From: Candidatus Omnitrophota bacterium
GTDB taxonomy: Bacteria; Omnitrophota; Gorgyraeia; Zapsychrales; Fredricksoniimonadaceae
Direction: 5' to 3'
Length of the DNA: 55,383 bases
NCBI GenBank assembly: GCA_903901225.1
Contig: CAIUQE010000034.1
Span: forward strand, 81,391-136,773
The notes beneath the pieces were generated by a model. That model did not search any database. It had not been told where the DNA came from and saw only the letters and a list, made by a program, of their open reading frames with translations. Below, one piece after another: positions 41,048-52,600 of the stretch. The first letter of the stretch is position 1, and each line of letters begins with the position of its first letter. Made by a program: the position numbers and the translations under genes.

Positions 41048-43219
41048 TTACAAGAACCTGCGGATCACTTCCAGCAAATTGCTTTGATCAAAACTGCTTT
41101 TGATGATGTAGGCGTTCGCGCCGGCTTCGATGCCGCGCTCCTTGTCTTCCCGTGATTCAAGCGCCGTCACGAGCACCACCGGCAACTCAACGAACTTTTT
41201 ATCGGCCCTGATCCGTGTGGTTAGTTCGAAACCGTTCATCTGCGGCATATCCACATCCGATACCACCAGATCAAATTCGTTGCTTCGCAGCTGGGTAAAG
41301 GCATCTACGCCATCGACGGCGGTCGCCACCTGGTAACCCGCGGTTTCCAGGATGTTCTTCAGCAACGTTCGGGCTGTGATCGAATCTTCGGCCACGAGGA
41401 TCCTTCCCGTCCTTGCCGGAGTTGTCCCGGTAACCGCCGCTTTGCGGGCACCCGCGGTTGAACTGACGGCGGACTTCATCAGGTCCTGGACATTGAGCAC
41501 GGGCACGACTTTACCTGTACCCAAAATGGTTGCGCCGGCAATGTTGCGTACGCGCTTCAACTGCCCGCCCAGGCCTTTTACCAGCACATCCTGTTCCTGC
41601 AGGACCTCATCAACTAAAAAAGCCATGCGCTTTTCCGCGAAGGTGAGAATAACGACGGGCATGTAACTTGCCGCTGTTTCGCCGGAAGTTTTTTTCGCCT
41701 CGAACCCGTTTTCCCTGACGGGCAATTCCAATATATCTCCCAGCCGGGCCATGGCGAGTATTTGCCCCCCCGACTGGATCGTCTCACGGTTTTCTATTGT
41801 TTTAATATCCGCCGCACGCGCTCTCAACACATGTTCAACGTTAATGGCCGGCAGAACAAATACACGCGAACGTACCCGCACCAGTACGCCTCTGAATGTG
41901 GCGAGCGTCATGGGCAGGAGAAGCCGAAATGTGGTGCCCGCGCTCTTTTCACTTGTCACGGACACAGTCCCTCCGAGCTTTTCCACTTTTTCGCGCACGA
42001 TCGCCAGGCCTAAGCCACGTCCCGAAATATCCGTAATAATGGGGCTGGTTGAAATCCCGGAATGAAAAATAAGTTGCAGGGTTTCCTCAGGACCGGAGTA
42101 TTTTTCGGCATTGGCCTGCGGGAGGCCAAGTTTTGCCGCCGCCACCCGGACTTTGTCAATATCAACGCCCGAGCCGTCGTCCGACACGGAAATGCCCATC
42201 TGGCGGTTGTCTTTGACGACAAAGCTGAGCCGGATCGTGCCGCAGGGCGGTTTGCCCTCGCGCGCGCGGTCTTCAGGTTTTTTTATGCCATGGTCAACGC
42301 AATTACGAACAAGGTGGATGAGCGGGTCTTTCAGTTCTTCCAGGATACGCTTGTCTATTTTGATCTCCGCTCCCTGAATGGTCAGTTCCAATTCCTTGCC
42401 CTGGGCGCGCGAAAGATCACGGGCAAGTTTAGGGAGAACCTCCACCAATGAACCGACCGGAAGCATCAAAAGCTCCTTCATCGCCTCCAGGTGATCGTCC
42501 ACCATGCGTCTGAACGCGCGCTGATCCTGCAAAGCGGCCTTGGTCGTCGCAACCACCTGACTTTGGAGCGCGGTCATTCGCTCCCCGTTCCTTTCCAGCC
42601 ATTCGTCCCATTCCAGCCCGGAGGATCGCCGGTCTTTCCATTTTTCTGATTCCGCCTTCCATAAAGAAAGTATGCGATCGATCTCTTGCAATTCACGGAC
42701 GCGCTGGCCTGCGGCCATTTTGGCCGAGATCATTTCCTCGGCCTGAAGCAGCAAGGGAGCAAGCTTCGTTGTCGGGATCCTTACGGTATCCGCCTGCGGG
42801 AACGGGCTCTCTACGCCTGCCCGCGGCATGGGATTTTCCAGCTCCCCGGTTTGCTGTTGCGTTATTTTTGTTTGTCCCTTTTCCGCATAAGAGGTAAGGC
42901 GCGCGATGCCATCCACGGTTTGATGCAAAAGATCCAGCAGTGCCGGGGTCAGGGCGGCCTCCTGTCGTTTCAATGTGGCAAATTGACCCTCCAGTGCCTG
43001 ACAAAGAGACTCGATGTCCGGCCGATCAACGGAACGGGCCGCGCCCTTGAGGCTGTGCGCCTCGCGGAACATGGTTTCAACGATATCCACCTGTTTTTTC
43101 GGGTCCGTGGTTTTTTCAAGTTCGATCAGGCCTGCGGACATGGCACGGACGTGCTCCCCGGACTCGACACGAAATGTCTCCCGGAGCCGTTTCAGGAATT
43201 CTTCATTGTCATTATCCAT
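41048..43219 (-). CDS. CheA-REC hybrid histidine kinase (WspE-like)
   Basis: 723 residues. Hpt domain at about 1-105 with His55 (FREAHSLKGAARSVDRP); linker and dimerisation about 110-280; HATPase about 285-440 (HLVRNCVDHGIKKPEDRA, SDDGSGVDIDK, ISGRGLGLAIVREKV); CheW-like domain about 440-590; C-terminal receiver about 606-723 with Asp655 (VVSDVDMPQMNG). The separate CheY-binding P2 domain is not evident. This architecture is typical of Wsp and Frz systems, where the fused receiver sets or buffers the phosphate flow. Confidence 0.94.
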   Translation of the reverse strand: MDNDNEEFLKRLRETFRVESGEHVRAMSAGLIELEKTTDPKKQVDIVETMFREAHSLKGAARSVDRPDIESLCQALEGQFATLKRQEAALTPALLDLLHQTVDGIARLTSYAEKGQTKITQQQTGELENPMPRAGVESPFPQADTVRIPTTKLAPLLLQAEEMISAKMAAGQRVRELQEIDRILSLWKAESEKWKDRRSSGLEWDEWLERNGERMTALQSQVVATTKAALQDQRAFRRMVDDHLEAMKELLMLPVGSLVEVLPKLARDLSRAQGKELELTIQGAEIKIDKRILEELKDPLIHLVRNCVDHGIKKPEDRAREGKPPCGTIRLSFVVKDNRQMGISVSDDGSGVDIDKVRVAAAKLGLPQANAEKYSGPEETLQLIFHSGISTSPIITDISGRGLGLAIVREKVEKLGGTVSVTSEKSAGTTFRLLLPMTLATFRGVLVRVRSRVFVLPAINVEHVLRARAADIKTIENRETIQSGGQILAMARLGDILELPVRENGFEAKKTSGETAASYMPVVILTFAEKRMAFLVDEVLQEQDVLVKGLGGQLKRVRNIAGATILGTGKVVPVLNVQDLMKSAVSSTAGARKAAVTGTTPARTGRILVAEDSITARTLLKNILETAGYQVATAVDGVDAFTQLRSNEFDLVVSDVDMPQMNGFELTTRIRADKKFVELPVVLVTALESREDKERGIEAGANAYIIKSSFDQSNLLEVIRRFL

Positions 43220-43234
43220 AGATCCCGACCGCTT

Positions 43235-44845
43235 TTACACTTTGAATTGTTCGACCATTCCCTTGAGCTTTTGCCCCAATTCATGCAGATCCCTGGCCGC
43301 GGTTTCCGCTTGCTTCATGCTCGCCGCTGTCTGGGCGCCTGCCTGATTGACGTTCTCCATAGCCACCCCTATCTGGTTCATTCCCACGACCTGCTGCTGG
43401 CTGGATGCCACGATCTGCATCGCGGCCTGGACCGCCTCCAGGCTGCTCTCTGCCAGCACCCGGATAGCCTCCCCCGCCTGCGCGGACTGCTTCACACCCG
43501 ACTCCACGGCCTTGCTCCCCTGCTCGGTGGCCATCACCGCGGCGCTGGCCACTTTCTGGACATCATTCAAAATGGCGCGCACCTGCGTTGTGGCTTGCTT
43601 TGACTGTTCGGCAAGGATCTTTATCTCCTGCGCCACCACAGCGAACGCCTTACCGTGTTCTCCCGCCCTGGCGGCCTCGATGGCGGCATTGACCGCCAGA
43701 AGATTTGACTGGTCGGCAATATCAGTAACAGAGGCGACGATCCCGCCGATGGATTGCCCCTGCTCACTCAACCGGACGATGGTCTGGGCGATGGACTCCA
43801 TTTGCGCGCGGATCTGGCTCATCCCGACCCTGGTTTCTTCCACAGCCTTCTGCCCGGATTTGGAAACCTGTTCCAGGCGGTGCGCGCTGTCCGATACGTT
43901 TTTCGCCTTTTGTGTGGAGAGTTGCGTGGCCTGCCGCACTTCCTCGACCGTCGACGTGGTCTCGCTGATGGCGGAAGCGTTTTCAGCCGTGCCGGAGGCC
44001 ACCTGGGTGGTGGCCGCCAGGATCTCGCTCGCGGAGGAACCAAGCATGGCGACCCCTTCCGTGATGCCCGCGATAATGGTACGGAGACTTTCTATCATCC
44101 GCAGAAAAGCCTGGGTCAGCACACCGATCTCGTCGGCCCGCCCATCAAGGGAGATCTTCATGGACAGATCCCCGCTGGCGGCACGCGCGGCCATTGCCGA
44201 AAGGACGTTGAGCGGTCCGGTGATATTGCGGGTTATCATAAAACCTGCCAGCAATAACAGCAATGCCGCAAGAAATATCCCCCACACAATGATGTTCTTC
44301 GCGTACTTCGTGCTGACATCCACCTGGCTGGAACGCTGCTCCAACAGATTGTTTTCTTCGGTTTTCATCTCACCAACAAGGACCCGCATTTCGTCCATGA
44401 TCTCTTTTCCCTTGTTCGTCATGAGAAGTTGCCGGGCACTTTCAAAATCCTTCTCCCTTCGCAATACGATCGTACTATTCATTACGCGTAACTTCTCGTC
44501 GATCTTGGCCGTCAGGACGACAATGCGTTGCTGCTGAGACGGGACGGCGCGCGTCAATTGCCGAAGGTCCTTGATAGAAGATGCTATTTTATTTTTCGCG
44601 TTGGTATAAGGTTCGAGGTAACTGTCGTCGCCTGTGATGAGAAAGCCGCGCTGTCCGACCTCCATGTCCTGCAGTTCGGAAAACGCGTCAGAAATTTCAT
44701 TCGTCACATAATAAATATGATTCAGCGATTTGGTGGCATCAACCAGGCTGTTCAGAGAAAAGTACGAACTTATCCCGATAATTGCCATCGCCACTACCCC
44801 CAGGGCAAAACCCAGACCGATCTTTGTTCCAACGGACCATTTCAT
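43235..44845 (-). CDS. Methyl-accepting chemoreceptor with CHASE3-type sensor
   Basis: 536 residues. Membrane helix about 9-31, helical CHASE3-like periplasmic domain ([20 protein letters not shown]), second helix about 188-208, HAMP ([20 protein letters not shown]) and the methyl-accepting helices with the hairpin tip ([20 protein letters not shown]). No C-terminal pentapeptide for CheR docking. WspA counterpart: such receptors sense surface contact or envelope stress rather than nutrients. Confidence 0.93.
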   Translation of the reverse strand: MKWSVGTKIGLGFALGVVAMAIIGISSYFSLNSLVDATKSLNHIYYVTNEISDAFSELQDMEVGQRGFLITGDDSYLEPYTNAKNKIASSIKDLRQLTRAVPSQQQRIVVLTAKIDEKLRVMNSTIVLRREKDFESARQLLMTNKGKEIMDEMRVLVGEMKTEENNLLEQRSSQVDVSTKYAKNIIVWGIFLAALLLLLAGFMITRNITGPLNVLSAMAARAASGDLSMKISLDGRADEIGVLTQAFLRMIESLRTIIAGITEGVAMLGSSASEILAATTQVASGTAENASAISETTSTVEEVRQATQLSTQKAKNVSDSAHRLEQVSKSGQKAVEETRVGMSQIRAQMESIAQTIVRLSEQGQSIGGIVASVTDIADQSNLLAVNAAIEAARAGEHGKAFAVVAQEIKILAEQSKQATTQVRAILNDVQKVASAAVMATEQGSKAVESGVKQSAQAGEAIRVLAESSLEAVQAAMQIVASSQQQVVGMNQIGVAMENVNQAGAQTAASMKQAETAARDLHELGQKLKGMVEQFKV

Positions 44846-44892
44846 AACGTATCCCTCCGGTTAAAATTGCGCGATTTCCTGCGAATTCATAT

Positions 44893-45438
44893 TTATTCAG
44901 ATCCAGAGACCCGCTCATTCACGATGATCTTCTCGTCATCCAATATCTTTTTCGCGTCGAGAATGACGACGCGTTCCCCCGTGATCCCTTTCAGATATTC
45001 CGCCCCGATCCCGGTAACCGTTACCGGTGACGCCTGGATCGCGTCAAGCGCAACGGGCCGGGTCCCAAGAACGGCATCGGCCAGGATCCCGAATTCCATG
45101 CGGCCGTTATCAAGGATGATCACCTTGTTAAGCTCACCCAGGCCCTTGGCCGGCAGGTTGAAAATTTTTTTAAGGTCAACCACCGAAAGGATCTGTCCGC
45201 GCACATTGACAATGCCGAGCACAAAGGATGGCACCCCCGGCAGCGGCGTGAAATCCCTAAGCTGGTAAACTTCGCGCACAAAGGAGGATTCGATCCCATA
45301 CGTTTCTGCCGCCAAACTGAATTCGGTTATTTCAATGAATGACCGCGGCGCGAGGGCTTGATCCTCTTCCTTCGCCAGAGCGCGCGCCCGCGCTTTGAGG
45401 ATAGCGCCGTTGTTTTGGGTTATTTGGTCCTGTTTCAT
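44893..45438 (-). CDS. cheW: CheW-type coupling protein 1
   Basis: 181 residues. The CheW fold links receptor and CheA: FSLAAETYGIESSFVREVYQ, PGVPSFVLGIVNVRGQILSV, and DAVLGTRPVALDAIQAS. The N-terminal 40 residues are extra. It overlaps the cheR gene (ATGA) and lies before the receptor gene. Confidence 0.9.
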   Translation of the reverse strand: MKQDQITQNNGAILKARARALAKEEDQALAPRSFIEITEFSLAAETYGIESSFVREVYQLRDFTPLPGVPSFVLGIVNVRGQILSVVDLKKIFNLPAKGLGELNKVIILDNGRMEFGILADAVLGTRPVALDAIQASPVTVTGIGAEYLKGITGERVVILDAKKILDDEKIIVNERVSGSE

Positions 45439-46838
45439 GCCAGGGCTCCGGTTTCCATGGTGGCAAGGATAATTTCCCTGAACCTGCCGGCCGTTAACCC
45501 CTCGGACTCGGGCAGGATGTCATCGGGCCGGTTCTCTTCTAAAAGCATAAGCACGTTCTCGAAATGTTTCTTCGCGGACGGTCCCTTGCCTTGCCGCAGC
45601 TCCAGATTGCCGAGCGCAAAGTGCGCCAGGAGGAAATCTTGATCGAGATACAGCGTCCGCTTCAGGGAAATCCCCGCTTCGTCGATCCTGTTCAGCCCTT
45701 GAAGAATGATCGCGCGCAAAAAGTACAACCCGGGATCAAGTTTATCGATTGCCATGGCTTCTTCGCACAAGGCCAAGGCTTCGTTTAATTTTCCCTGGTC
45801 GGCAAGCGCTCTGATCAAACAGGACTTTGAAGGCACGGGTTCTTCTTCGATCTTCTCAGGTATCTCCGGATCGGTTCCCTGCGCGACTTGTTCCAGAACT
45901 GCGGCACTGAATTCCGCTTGCGGCTGAGCTGTTGTTCCTTGAAAATATAGCGGCACTTCATACGCTAAAACATCCGGCAATGAAGATATCCGGTTTTCCT
46001 TCCGGTACATCATGGCGCCGGGGAACTGGACTGAAGCGAATTGCGGAAATAAAAATTGCGAAAGTTCGCTGGCGCCGACCATCAGCCATCCGTCCTCTTC
46101 GAGAGACCGGTAAAGGCCCTGACCGACTAGCCTGGCGCGCTCCGGCGAGAAATACATGAGCACATTACGGCAGAAGATGATATCCATGGCGTTGGTATTG
46201 TTCAACGCGGAGGGATAAATATCCTGCGCAAGATTCAGATAGGCGAAGGTGACCATCTTGCGGATCTCCGGCAGGATCTCCAACACCCCGTCTTTTATGC
46301 CATGGAAGTAACCCTCTATAAGCCAGGGCGGCGCGTTACGGAACGACCATTGGCCATAGACGCCGGCCATAGCCTTTTTCAAAACACGGGTATTGATGTC
46401 CGTGGCCAGGATGGTGATATGCCAGTCTTTAAGAGCGGGTATGGCCCTGCAAAGCGCTATGGCAATGGAGTACGGTTCCTCGCCGGTAGCGCAGCCCGCG
46501 CTCCAGATCCTTATGCGCCTGCTGTTGTTGTCCCGCGCACGCACAAGCGCGGGCAGGACTTGCGCGACCAAAGCGTCAAAAACCTGCGGTTCACGCCAGA
46601 AATAAGTTTCATGGATGGTAAGATGGCTCGCCAAAGTATCCAGCTGACCGGTGGTCAACGACGAAGATACCAGCCACTGTATAAATTCTTCTTTTCCGGC
46701 AAACCCGAATTCCTTGGCCGCCAAACTCATTTTGTCTTCCAGATCGCCCCATCGCTCAGGGGCAAAGTGCAAGGCGGTTTTTGCCGCGACAAATTGGCTC
46801 AACTCTGACAACACGCTGTCCGGAAGGGTTTGCTTCAT
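45435..46838 (-). CDS. CheR methyltransferase with C-terminal TPR (WspC-like)
   Basis: 467 residues. The CheR N-domain, HLTIHETYFWREPQVFD, SAM-binding RIWSAGCATGEEPYSIAI, and the NLAQDIYP and MDIIFCRNVLMYF segments are present; residues about 330-440 carry TPR-like helices (LDPGLYFLRAIILQGLNRID, FLLAHFALGNLELRQGKGPS). TPR-bearing CheR enzymes methylate receptors without a docking pentapeptide, as is the case for the receptor in this operon. Confidence 0.92.
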   Translation of the reverse strand: MKQTLPDSVLSELSQFVAAKTALHFAPERWGDLEDKMSLAAKEFGFAGKEEFIQWLVSSSLTTGQLDTLASHLTIHETYFWREPQVFDALVAQVLPALVRARDNNSRRIRIWSAGCATGEEPYSIAIALCRAIPALKDWHITILATDINTRVLKKAMAGVYGQWSFRNAPPWLIEGYFHGIKDGVLEILPEIRKMVTFAYLNLAQDIYPSALNNTNAMDIIFCRNVLMYFSPERARLVGQGLYRSLEEDGWLMVGASELSQFLFPQFASVQFPGAMMYRKENRISSLPDVLAYEVPLYFQGTTAQPQAEFSAAVLEQVAQGTDPEIPEKIEEEPVPSKSCLIRALADQGKLNEALALCEEAMAIDKLDPGLYFLRAIILQGLNRIDEAGISLKRTLYLDQDFLLAHFALGNLELRQGKGPSAKKHFENVLMLLEENRPDDILPESEGLTAGRFREIILATMETGALA

Positions 46839-47314
46839 GCGCGCCCCCCGGCCAGAGCAGCGTCCAGGACATTTTCCTCGTCCAGGGAAAGGAATTGGTC
46901 AAGATCGTAGATCAGCGCCAGATCATCTTCCAGCTTGGCGACGCCTTTAAGATATTCCGCGAAGGGCAATGATCGCTTTACGCTCACCATTTGCCGGTCC
47001 GTGAGTTCACAGACCCCCGCAACGGCATCAACCACCAGCGCGACCAGCCGTCTTGATGTGTTCGCGATGATGAACCGGTCATCCGGTCTAATTTCACACG
47101 CGGGCAGACGGAAAAGCCGGCGGACGTCGATGACGGGAATTATCCGGCCTTGCGCGTTGATAACCCCGAGTACGATCTCAGGCGCTTTCGGTAAAGGGAT
47201 TATTTCCACGGCCCGCACAACCCGTTCCACCGCGGGAAGACATAAGGCGTAGTTCTGCCCGTCAATAAGGAACACTACCAACATCTGGTTCTTTATGGCT
47301 TCTAACATAGGCAT
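46835..47314 (-). CDS. cheW: CheW-type coupling protein 2 (first gene of the operon)
   Basis: 159 residues. QNYALCLPAVERVVRAVEII, EIVLGVINAQGRIIPVIDVR and DAVAGVCELTDRQMVSV mark the CheW fold. Two different CheW proteins in one operon is the Wsp pattern (WspB and WspD). ATGA overlap with cheR. The leader upstream shows no strong Shine-Dalgarno. Confidence 0.9.
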   Translation of the reverse strand: MPMLEAIKNQMLVVFLIDGQNYALCLPAVERVVRAVEIIPLPKAPEIVLGVINAQGRIIPVIDVRRLFRLPACEIRPDDRFIIANTSRRLVALVVDAVAGVCELTDRQMVSVKRSLPFAEYLKGVAKLEDDLALIYDLDQFLSLDEENVLDAALAGGRA

Positions 47315-47693
47315 TAATGCTTTTAGTTATTGATGTTACAAATAATTGATACGACCCCGGCTTCAAAATTTCGGGGCAGGAGGATGATCGCGCCAACCAG
47401 CTGTCACCATTAGCTGCGTCCACGCTATGTCATTGTTCTAAGTTTTCTTTTATTCTAGAAGTAACCAAAAAATGCGGCAATTGTACTGCGGTATAACAGG
47501 TGGATTGAAATGCGATAATACAATCAGCTCAATTCCCGACACACTGTATCGAGAATCTGATTCGTTTGATAAAACTTCCTTATATTCCATGAATTGCTGA
47601 CATCAAGCCCTTTGAAAAAACCTGCCCAAAATGCGCTTAGGCTCGAAAGCCCAGAGGCGTGGCAGGTATGTTACGGCAGAACACGGAAGTTTC
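47315..47693. other. Intergenic gap, 379 bases
   Basis: Between the chemosensory operon start and the end of the defence-island genes. It is AT-richer than its flanks and holds the terminator at 47615-47666 and a CCCCG/CGGGG dyad near 47354-47380. No protein gene or RNA gene is recognisable. Confidence 0.6.
47615..47666 (-). terminator. Branched intrinsic terminator after the DUF5131 gene
   Basis: On the minus strand CCTGCC pairs with GGCAGG, followed by TTTTTTC; inside are GGCT-TTCG-AGCC and a GCG/CGC stem. It lies about 30 bases after the DUF5131 stop and should end the tcmP-DUF5131 transcript. Confidence 0.65.
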
Positions 47694-48425
47694 TTAGACT
47701 GCGGCCAATAAATCTCTTTGAATGGGCATTTCGCTCCACGTATGGCCTTCAAGCAATCGCCCGTTTTTCTTCTTGTTAACCCCACCCCACTGCTTGAAAA
47801 AGAAGGGTACTTTTTGTGCCTGACATTGATCGCGCAAATTAATGACCCATTGAAGATCCATGGGCCGCGCACCAGGACCAGACTCACCCCCTACGATCGC
47901 CCAATCAATGCCATGAAGATCAACTTCGCCAATATCGCCAAGCAGTGGCTCGAAAGAAATAAACTTAACGCGGGCTTTCGTATTGCGCAGGAAATCAATC
48001 CTGCGCTTGTAGTCTTTGCTTTCGACGCTGACCCCCATCCAAATATTATCTGACCACGGCAGTTCCGCCTGAAGCGCGGCCAAACGTTCTGCCCTTTTGG
48101 TAAGGACCTGGAATGTATGCCAATGCGCCTGGCTCATCACATCAAAAACCTTCATAACAAAATCTCGCGTCACATCTTTATGAAAAAGGTCGCTCATTGA
48201 ATTAACAAAGATCGTCTGTGACTTTTTCCACCGCAAAGGCAATTCAAGAACATGCGGGTGCATCCGAAGTTCAAAGCCATCCTTATAATTTGCCAGCCCC
48301 ATGGCCGTCAGCCGCCGCGTCATCCGCTCGGCATAACAATGCGCGCACCCCGGGCTGGCCTTGGTGCAGCCGGTTACCGGGTTCCAGGTTGATTCGGTCC
48401 ACTCTATTGAAGATCCAGAAGCCAT
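47694..48425 (-). CDS. DUF5131 (phage Gp37/Gp68-like) three-cysteine protein
   Basis: 243 residues. N-terminus [20 protein letters not shown] then CAHCYAERM: the three cysteines (C-x6-C-x2-C) are the motif for which TcmP partners are named and suggest an iron-sulfur or metal site, perhaps radical-SAM-like. Further family blocks are [36 protein letters not shown] and [16 protein letters not shown]. Found in phages and mobile islands; reaction unknown. It starts just 4 bases after the tcmP stop. Confidence 0.9.
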   Translation of the reverse strand: MASGSSIEWTESTWNPVTGCTKASPGCAHCYAERMTRRLTAMGLANYKDGFELRMHPHVLELPLRWKKSQTIFVNSMSDLFHKDVTRDFVMKVFDVMSQAHWHTFQVLTKRAERLAALQAELPWSDNIWMGVSVESKDYKRRIDFLRNTKARVKFISFEPLLGDIGEVDLHGIDWAIVGGESGPGARPMDLQWVINLRDQCQAQKVPFFFKQWGGVNKKKNGRLLEGHTWSEMPIQRDLLAAV

Positions 48426-48429
48426 GCGC

Positions 48430-49533
48430 TCAACCTATATATTTAATAATCGAGAGCGAATCATTCCAGTTATTGTCAGCTATATAAAGCCCTTTTATCT
48501 TATCAGGACGCAAATACTTCACCTCGATCTTTTCATTCTTTTTCATCTCTGTGAGAGTTTCTCGCGCGTAGGCCGTCGTAAAACCATTAATCGCAACAAA
48601 TTTTATTACTTCAACATTACTTAATTGCCGCTCCTTCCTCACATGCTCAATTAACAAATTCTTCTTATCAACGAAATTCTGAGAACACGAACTTAAATCA
48701 AAAAGCGCCTGATCTCCGGTCTGCCCTGGGCAAACTTTACTTCCATCAATGCTATACTTCCAAACCAAATTATTCATCAAAAGCATGCCAACGGTATGCC
48801 GCGTCATATAAAAAAGAGCATTCTTACAAGCCCCTTTATCAAGTTTAATCGCGCGAACAAACTCTAATCCCAAATATGAGCGCAATTTCCATCGAATAGA
48901 CTCATTAAAATCGTCAATCGATTCATAATCGACAAGCCCCTTATCCGTGAACGATTGAACAAAAGACTTTGTCGCCAGAGGACTACCTGGGTCTTTATGA
49001 AAACGATATGTATGAAAGGTTGGCAAAAATAGAAGGACTTCGGTATTCGGAAAGGCCATCAATAACTTAATATCATCAACCCCGATGTCACTATACCCAA
49101 ACGGGTCGAGGAAGAAAAATTTTGGCTCCTGCTTATCCCTAAGAACAGCGCCTATATCCCTAATAATCTCTTTAAATTTATTACAAACGGTAACAACTTT
49201 GACATTCTTCGGTAGCCCCAGTGCTGAAACAGCCTCGCTTAAATCTTCAATAGCTGTTTTATTATTATCATTAAATAAAATTGAGATCTCCGCATCAGGA
49301 CGCTTACTTCTTATAACCGGACTTTCAAGCGTCTTAATAATGCGCCGCAACAAAACAAGCGGACTACCATCCTTATCACCATTCTTACCTGGACCACAAA
49401 ACAAGTCGGCAATGTAACATTTCCCATACTGCATTAAAATCTTCGGCAAATAATTCTCAACATAACGTTCGAAAAAAAGAATTTTGCTCGCAGTAAGATC
49501 CCTTTGCTTCTCAAAGAAATGCTCTTTAGTCAT
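48430..49533 (-). CDS. tcmP: Three-Cys-motif partner protein TcmP
   Basis: 367 residues. [20 protein letters not shown] near residue 45-65, [20 protein letters not shown] and [20 protein letters not shown] match TcmP. The fold hints at a methyltransferase-like protein. The ATG at 49533 has GAGGA four bases upstream. Coupled with the DUF5131 gene, it forms the usual pair of these two families, here next to a type I restriction gene. Confidence 0.88.
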   Translation of the reverse strand: MTKEHFFEKQRDLTASKILFFERYVENYLPKILMQYGKCYIADLFCGPGKNGDKDGSPLVLLRRIIKTLESPVIRSKRPDAEISILFNDNNKTAIEDLSEAVSALGLPKNVKVVTVCNKFKEIIRDIGAVLRDKQEPKFFFLDPFGYSDIGVDDIKLLMAFPNTEVLLFLPTFHTYRFHKDPGSPLATKSFVQSFTDKGLVDYESIDDFNESIRWKLRSYLGLEFVRAIKLDKGACKNALFYMTRHTVGMLLMNNLVWKYSIDGSKVCPGQTGDQALFDLSSCSQNFVDKKNLLIEHVRKERQLSNVEVIKFVAINGFTTAYARETLTEMKKNEKIEVKYLRPDKIKGLYIADNNWNDSLSIIKYIG

Positions 49534-49621
49534 TACATCCTCCACATTACATTCTTGAGGGGTAACAACATGATACCACACAAATGTGCGTTTCAAGCAA
49601 AATAAAACAACTGCGCCTGCC

Positions 49622-52600
49622 TTACAAAATACTTAAAAATTCTGCAACTACTCTAAAATCTTCACCCGGGACACTCTCCAAAACAATATCTTTAAAGTCT
49701 TTATTGTCCGGTGATAAAATAATCCGCTTATGTTTCCACTGGCCATCACCCAGATCTTCTTTCTCGCTATGGTATCGTTTGATCGTAAAAGCAAGGCCGG
49801 TTTCCGGGTCTTTGACCTGACGGGACTCAACCAGCACCACCAGGCCATTGCGCGAACCTCCGCGCTCAAACCGGAACAAGCACCAACTAGCATCCGCAAT
49901 CGTCGGCTCCATAGACTTGCCGACCACTTGCGCAATAAACATATCCTTGTTAATCTTGCGCCCATCCATCGGCTTCCAGCCCTTAATCTGAGGCGTTGTC
50001 TGCTCCCGAAAGGATGTGGCCACAGCCTGAAGACCGTAAATTGGCACATAGCCATCCTCAAAACTGCCTTCAGGGATTACATCACTAAAAAAGAGCGTCT
50101 CATCTGCTCCACGGGCAGGCGCAACATCGGCCCAGTCTTTGCATAAAAGCGTTGCCTGCTCAAGAACTGTGTCTGTGGCTTTCTTCTCCTTATTCGGCGG
50201 GTAACCATGCTTGCGCAAGATGCGCTTGACCATAATCCTGAGCTTGGCCTGCACGCTTTCCTTAAGCGTCCAATCGATCGTGACATTATTACGAACCGTT
50301 TGCACCAGCTCCCGGGCAATCATCCGAAGCTCATCATCACCAAGAACCTTGACCGCGCTATCATTGACTTCAAGAGCGTCATAGAAAGCCACCTCATCAA
50401 ATGTTAGGCCAAGATCCTCGCCACGCTTGTCTGCCTCGCGCATCTTCTTAGCCAACGCAATCAACTCTTCAATGACCCTAGCCGCCTCGATCGCCTTGTT
50501 TTGATACTTTTTAATCGACTGCTCCAGAAGCTCGGCAAAAGACCGGCCCTGAATAAGATTCCGCTTTGACCGGGACTTAATTTCATCATTGAGGAGTTTC
50601 TTCAACAGTTCAAAGGCGAGGTTCTTGTGAGGCATTCCTTTAACCTCTGCCAAGAACTCATCGGAAAGGATAGAGATGTCCGGCTTCTTGATTCCCGCGG
50701 CCTCGAAAATATCAATCACCCGATCGGAAACAACCGCTTTGGATATGATCTGCCTGATCGCGGAATCAAGATCGTCATCAGTCTTACCGGTGCCGGTCTC
50801 AAACTTGGCGATTCGGGAGCGTACCGCTTGAAAGAAGCCCACGTCATCCCTGATCTTAAACGTCTCCGCGTGAGGCACAGATAACGCAAACGCCTGAGAT
50901 AACTGCGTCACATAACCCAGAAACCGATCCTTGCCCTTGTCTTGAGCAAGAATATGCTCTTGCGCGAGAGAGATGATCGTCATTTTCTCTGTCACAGACA
51001 CGGAGAAGAACTTGCGAAAATCAAATCCATGAAACATGCCAGAAACAACCTCATACTTTTCCAGCATGAGGGCAACAGCTTCTTCCTGATCAAGTGTTGG
51101 CTTACCCTGACCGCCACTTTCCGTATATTCGGAAAGAGCCTTCTTAAGATCATCGGCAATACCAAGGTAATCCACGACCAAACCGCCGGGTTTATCCTTG
51201 AATACTCGGTTCACGCGAGCAATGGCCTGCATAAGCCCATGACCGCGCATAGGCTTGTCGATATACATCGTGTGCAAAGACGGCACATCAAAGCCGGTCA
51301 ACCACATATCACGAACAATGACCAGCTTGAGCGGGTCAGATGGGTCTTTCATCCGGTCGCCAATATCACGACGACGAGGTTTATTGCGAATATGTTCCTG
51401 CCATTCCACCGGGTCGCTGGCCGATCCGGTCATGATAACCTTCAGCGCGCCTTTATCATCGTCCTTGTCATACCATTGAGGCCGGAGCTTCACGATCTCG
51501 TTGTGAAGATCAAAGGCGATCCGGCGGCTCATACAAACGATCATGCCCTTGCCTTCGAGATTCTTTGACCTCTCCTCAAAGTGGTCCACAATATCCTTGG
51601 CAATCTGCCGAACGCGTTTCTCACTGCCGACAATGGCCTCCATGCGGGCCCATTTGCTTTTAAGCTTTTCCTTCTTGCTGACCTCTTCGCCTTCGGTCGC
51701 CTCTTCAAAGTTCGGATCAATCTGTGGACGCTCAGCATCACTTAGTTCCAGCTTGGCCAGACGACTCTCATAATAAATACGGACCGTAGCGCCATCGTGA
51801 ACCGCCTGCTCAATGTCATAAATGTCAATGTAATCACCGAACACTGCCCGAGTGTTCTTATCTTTTAGCTCAATTGGCGTGCCGGTAAACCCGATGAAGG
51901 ACGCGTTGGGCAAGGCATCACGCATATGCCGGGCAAAGCCATCAATAAAGTCGTACTGGCTCCGGTGGGCTTCATCCGCAATCACCACAATATTTCGCCG
52001 ATCGGAAAGAATCGGATAGGTATCTCCACGCTCTTCAGGCAAGAATTTCTGAATGGTGGTAAAAACGACACCACCGGATGAGACCTTCAAATAATCCCTC
52101 AGCTGTGACCGGGTTTCAGCCTGAACCGGAGACTGCCGTAAAAGTTCATTGCACCGGGAGAAAGTCCCGAAAAGCTGATCGTCAAGGTCATTACGATCTG
52201 TCAGCACCATCACCGTCGGATTATCCAGAGATAATACAAGCTTGCCGGTGTAGAAAACCATGCTCAAGCTCTTGCCAGATCCCTGCGTATGCCAAATGAC
52301 ACCGCAACGCCGATCGCCCTTAGCCGAAGCCGCGCGAAGAGTTTCATCGATAGCTTTGTTGACCGCATAATATTGATGATACGCGGCAATCTTCTTGGAA
52401 ATCTTGAGCGACCCGTCTTTGCTATCCTTCTCCTGCTCAAAGACCACAAAATGCCGGATGAGATCCAACAACACCGATTTATTAAGCATCCCTTTGATCA
52501 GCACTTCGATCTGCGGGATGGCCGCATGCGCCTTCTCCTTACCGTCTACCGTTTTCCATGGCTGAAACCTCTCCCAGTCTGACGTGATCGTCCCGGCCTT

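Noticed and set aside
47603..47887. Minus-strand frame of 94 codons at the end of the DUF5131 gene
   Set aside because: Most of it overlaps DUF5131 in another frame, and the rest contains the terminator; no protein features.
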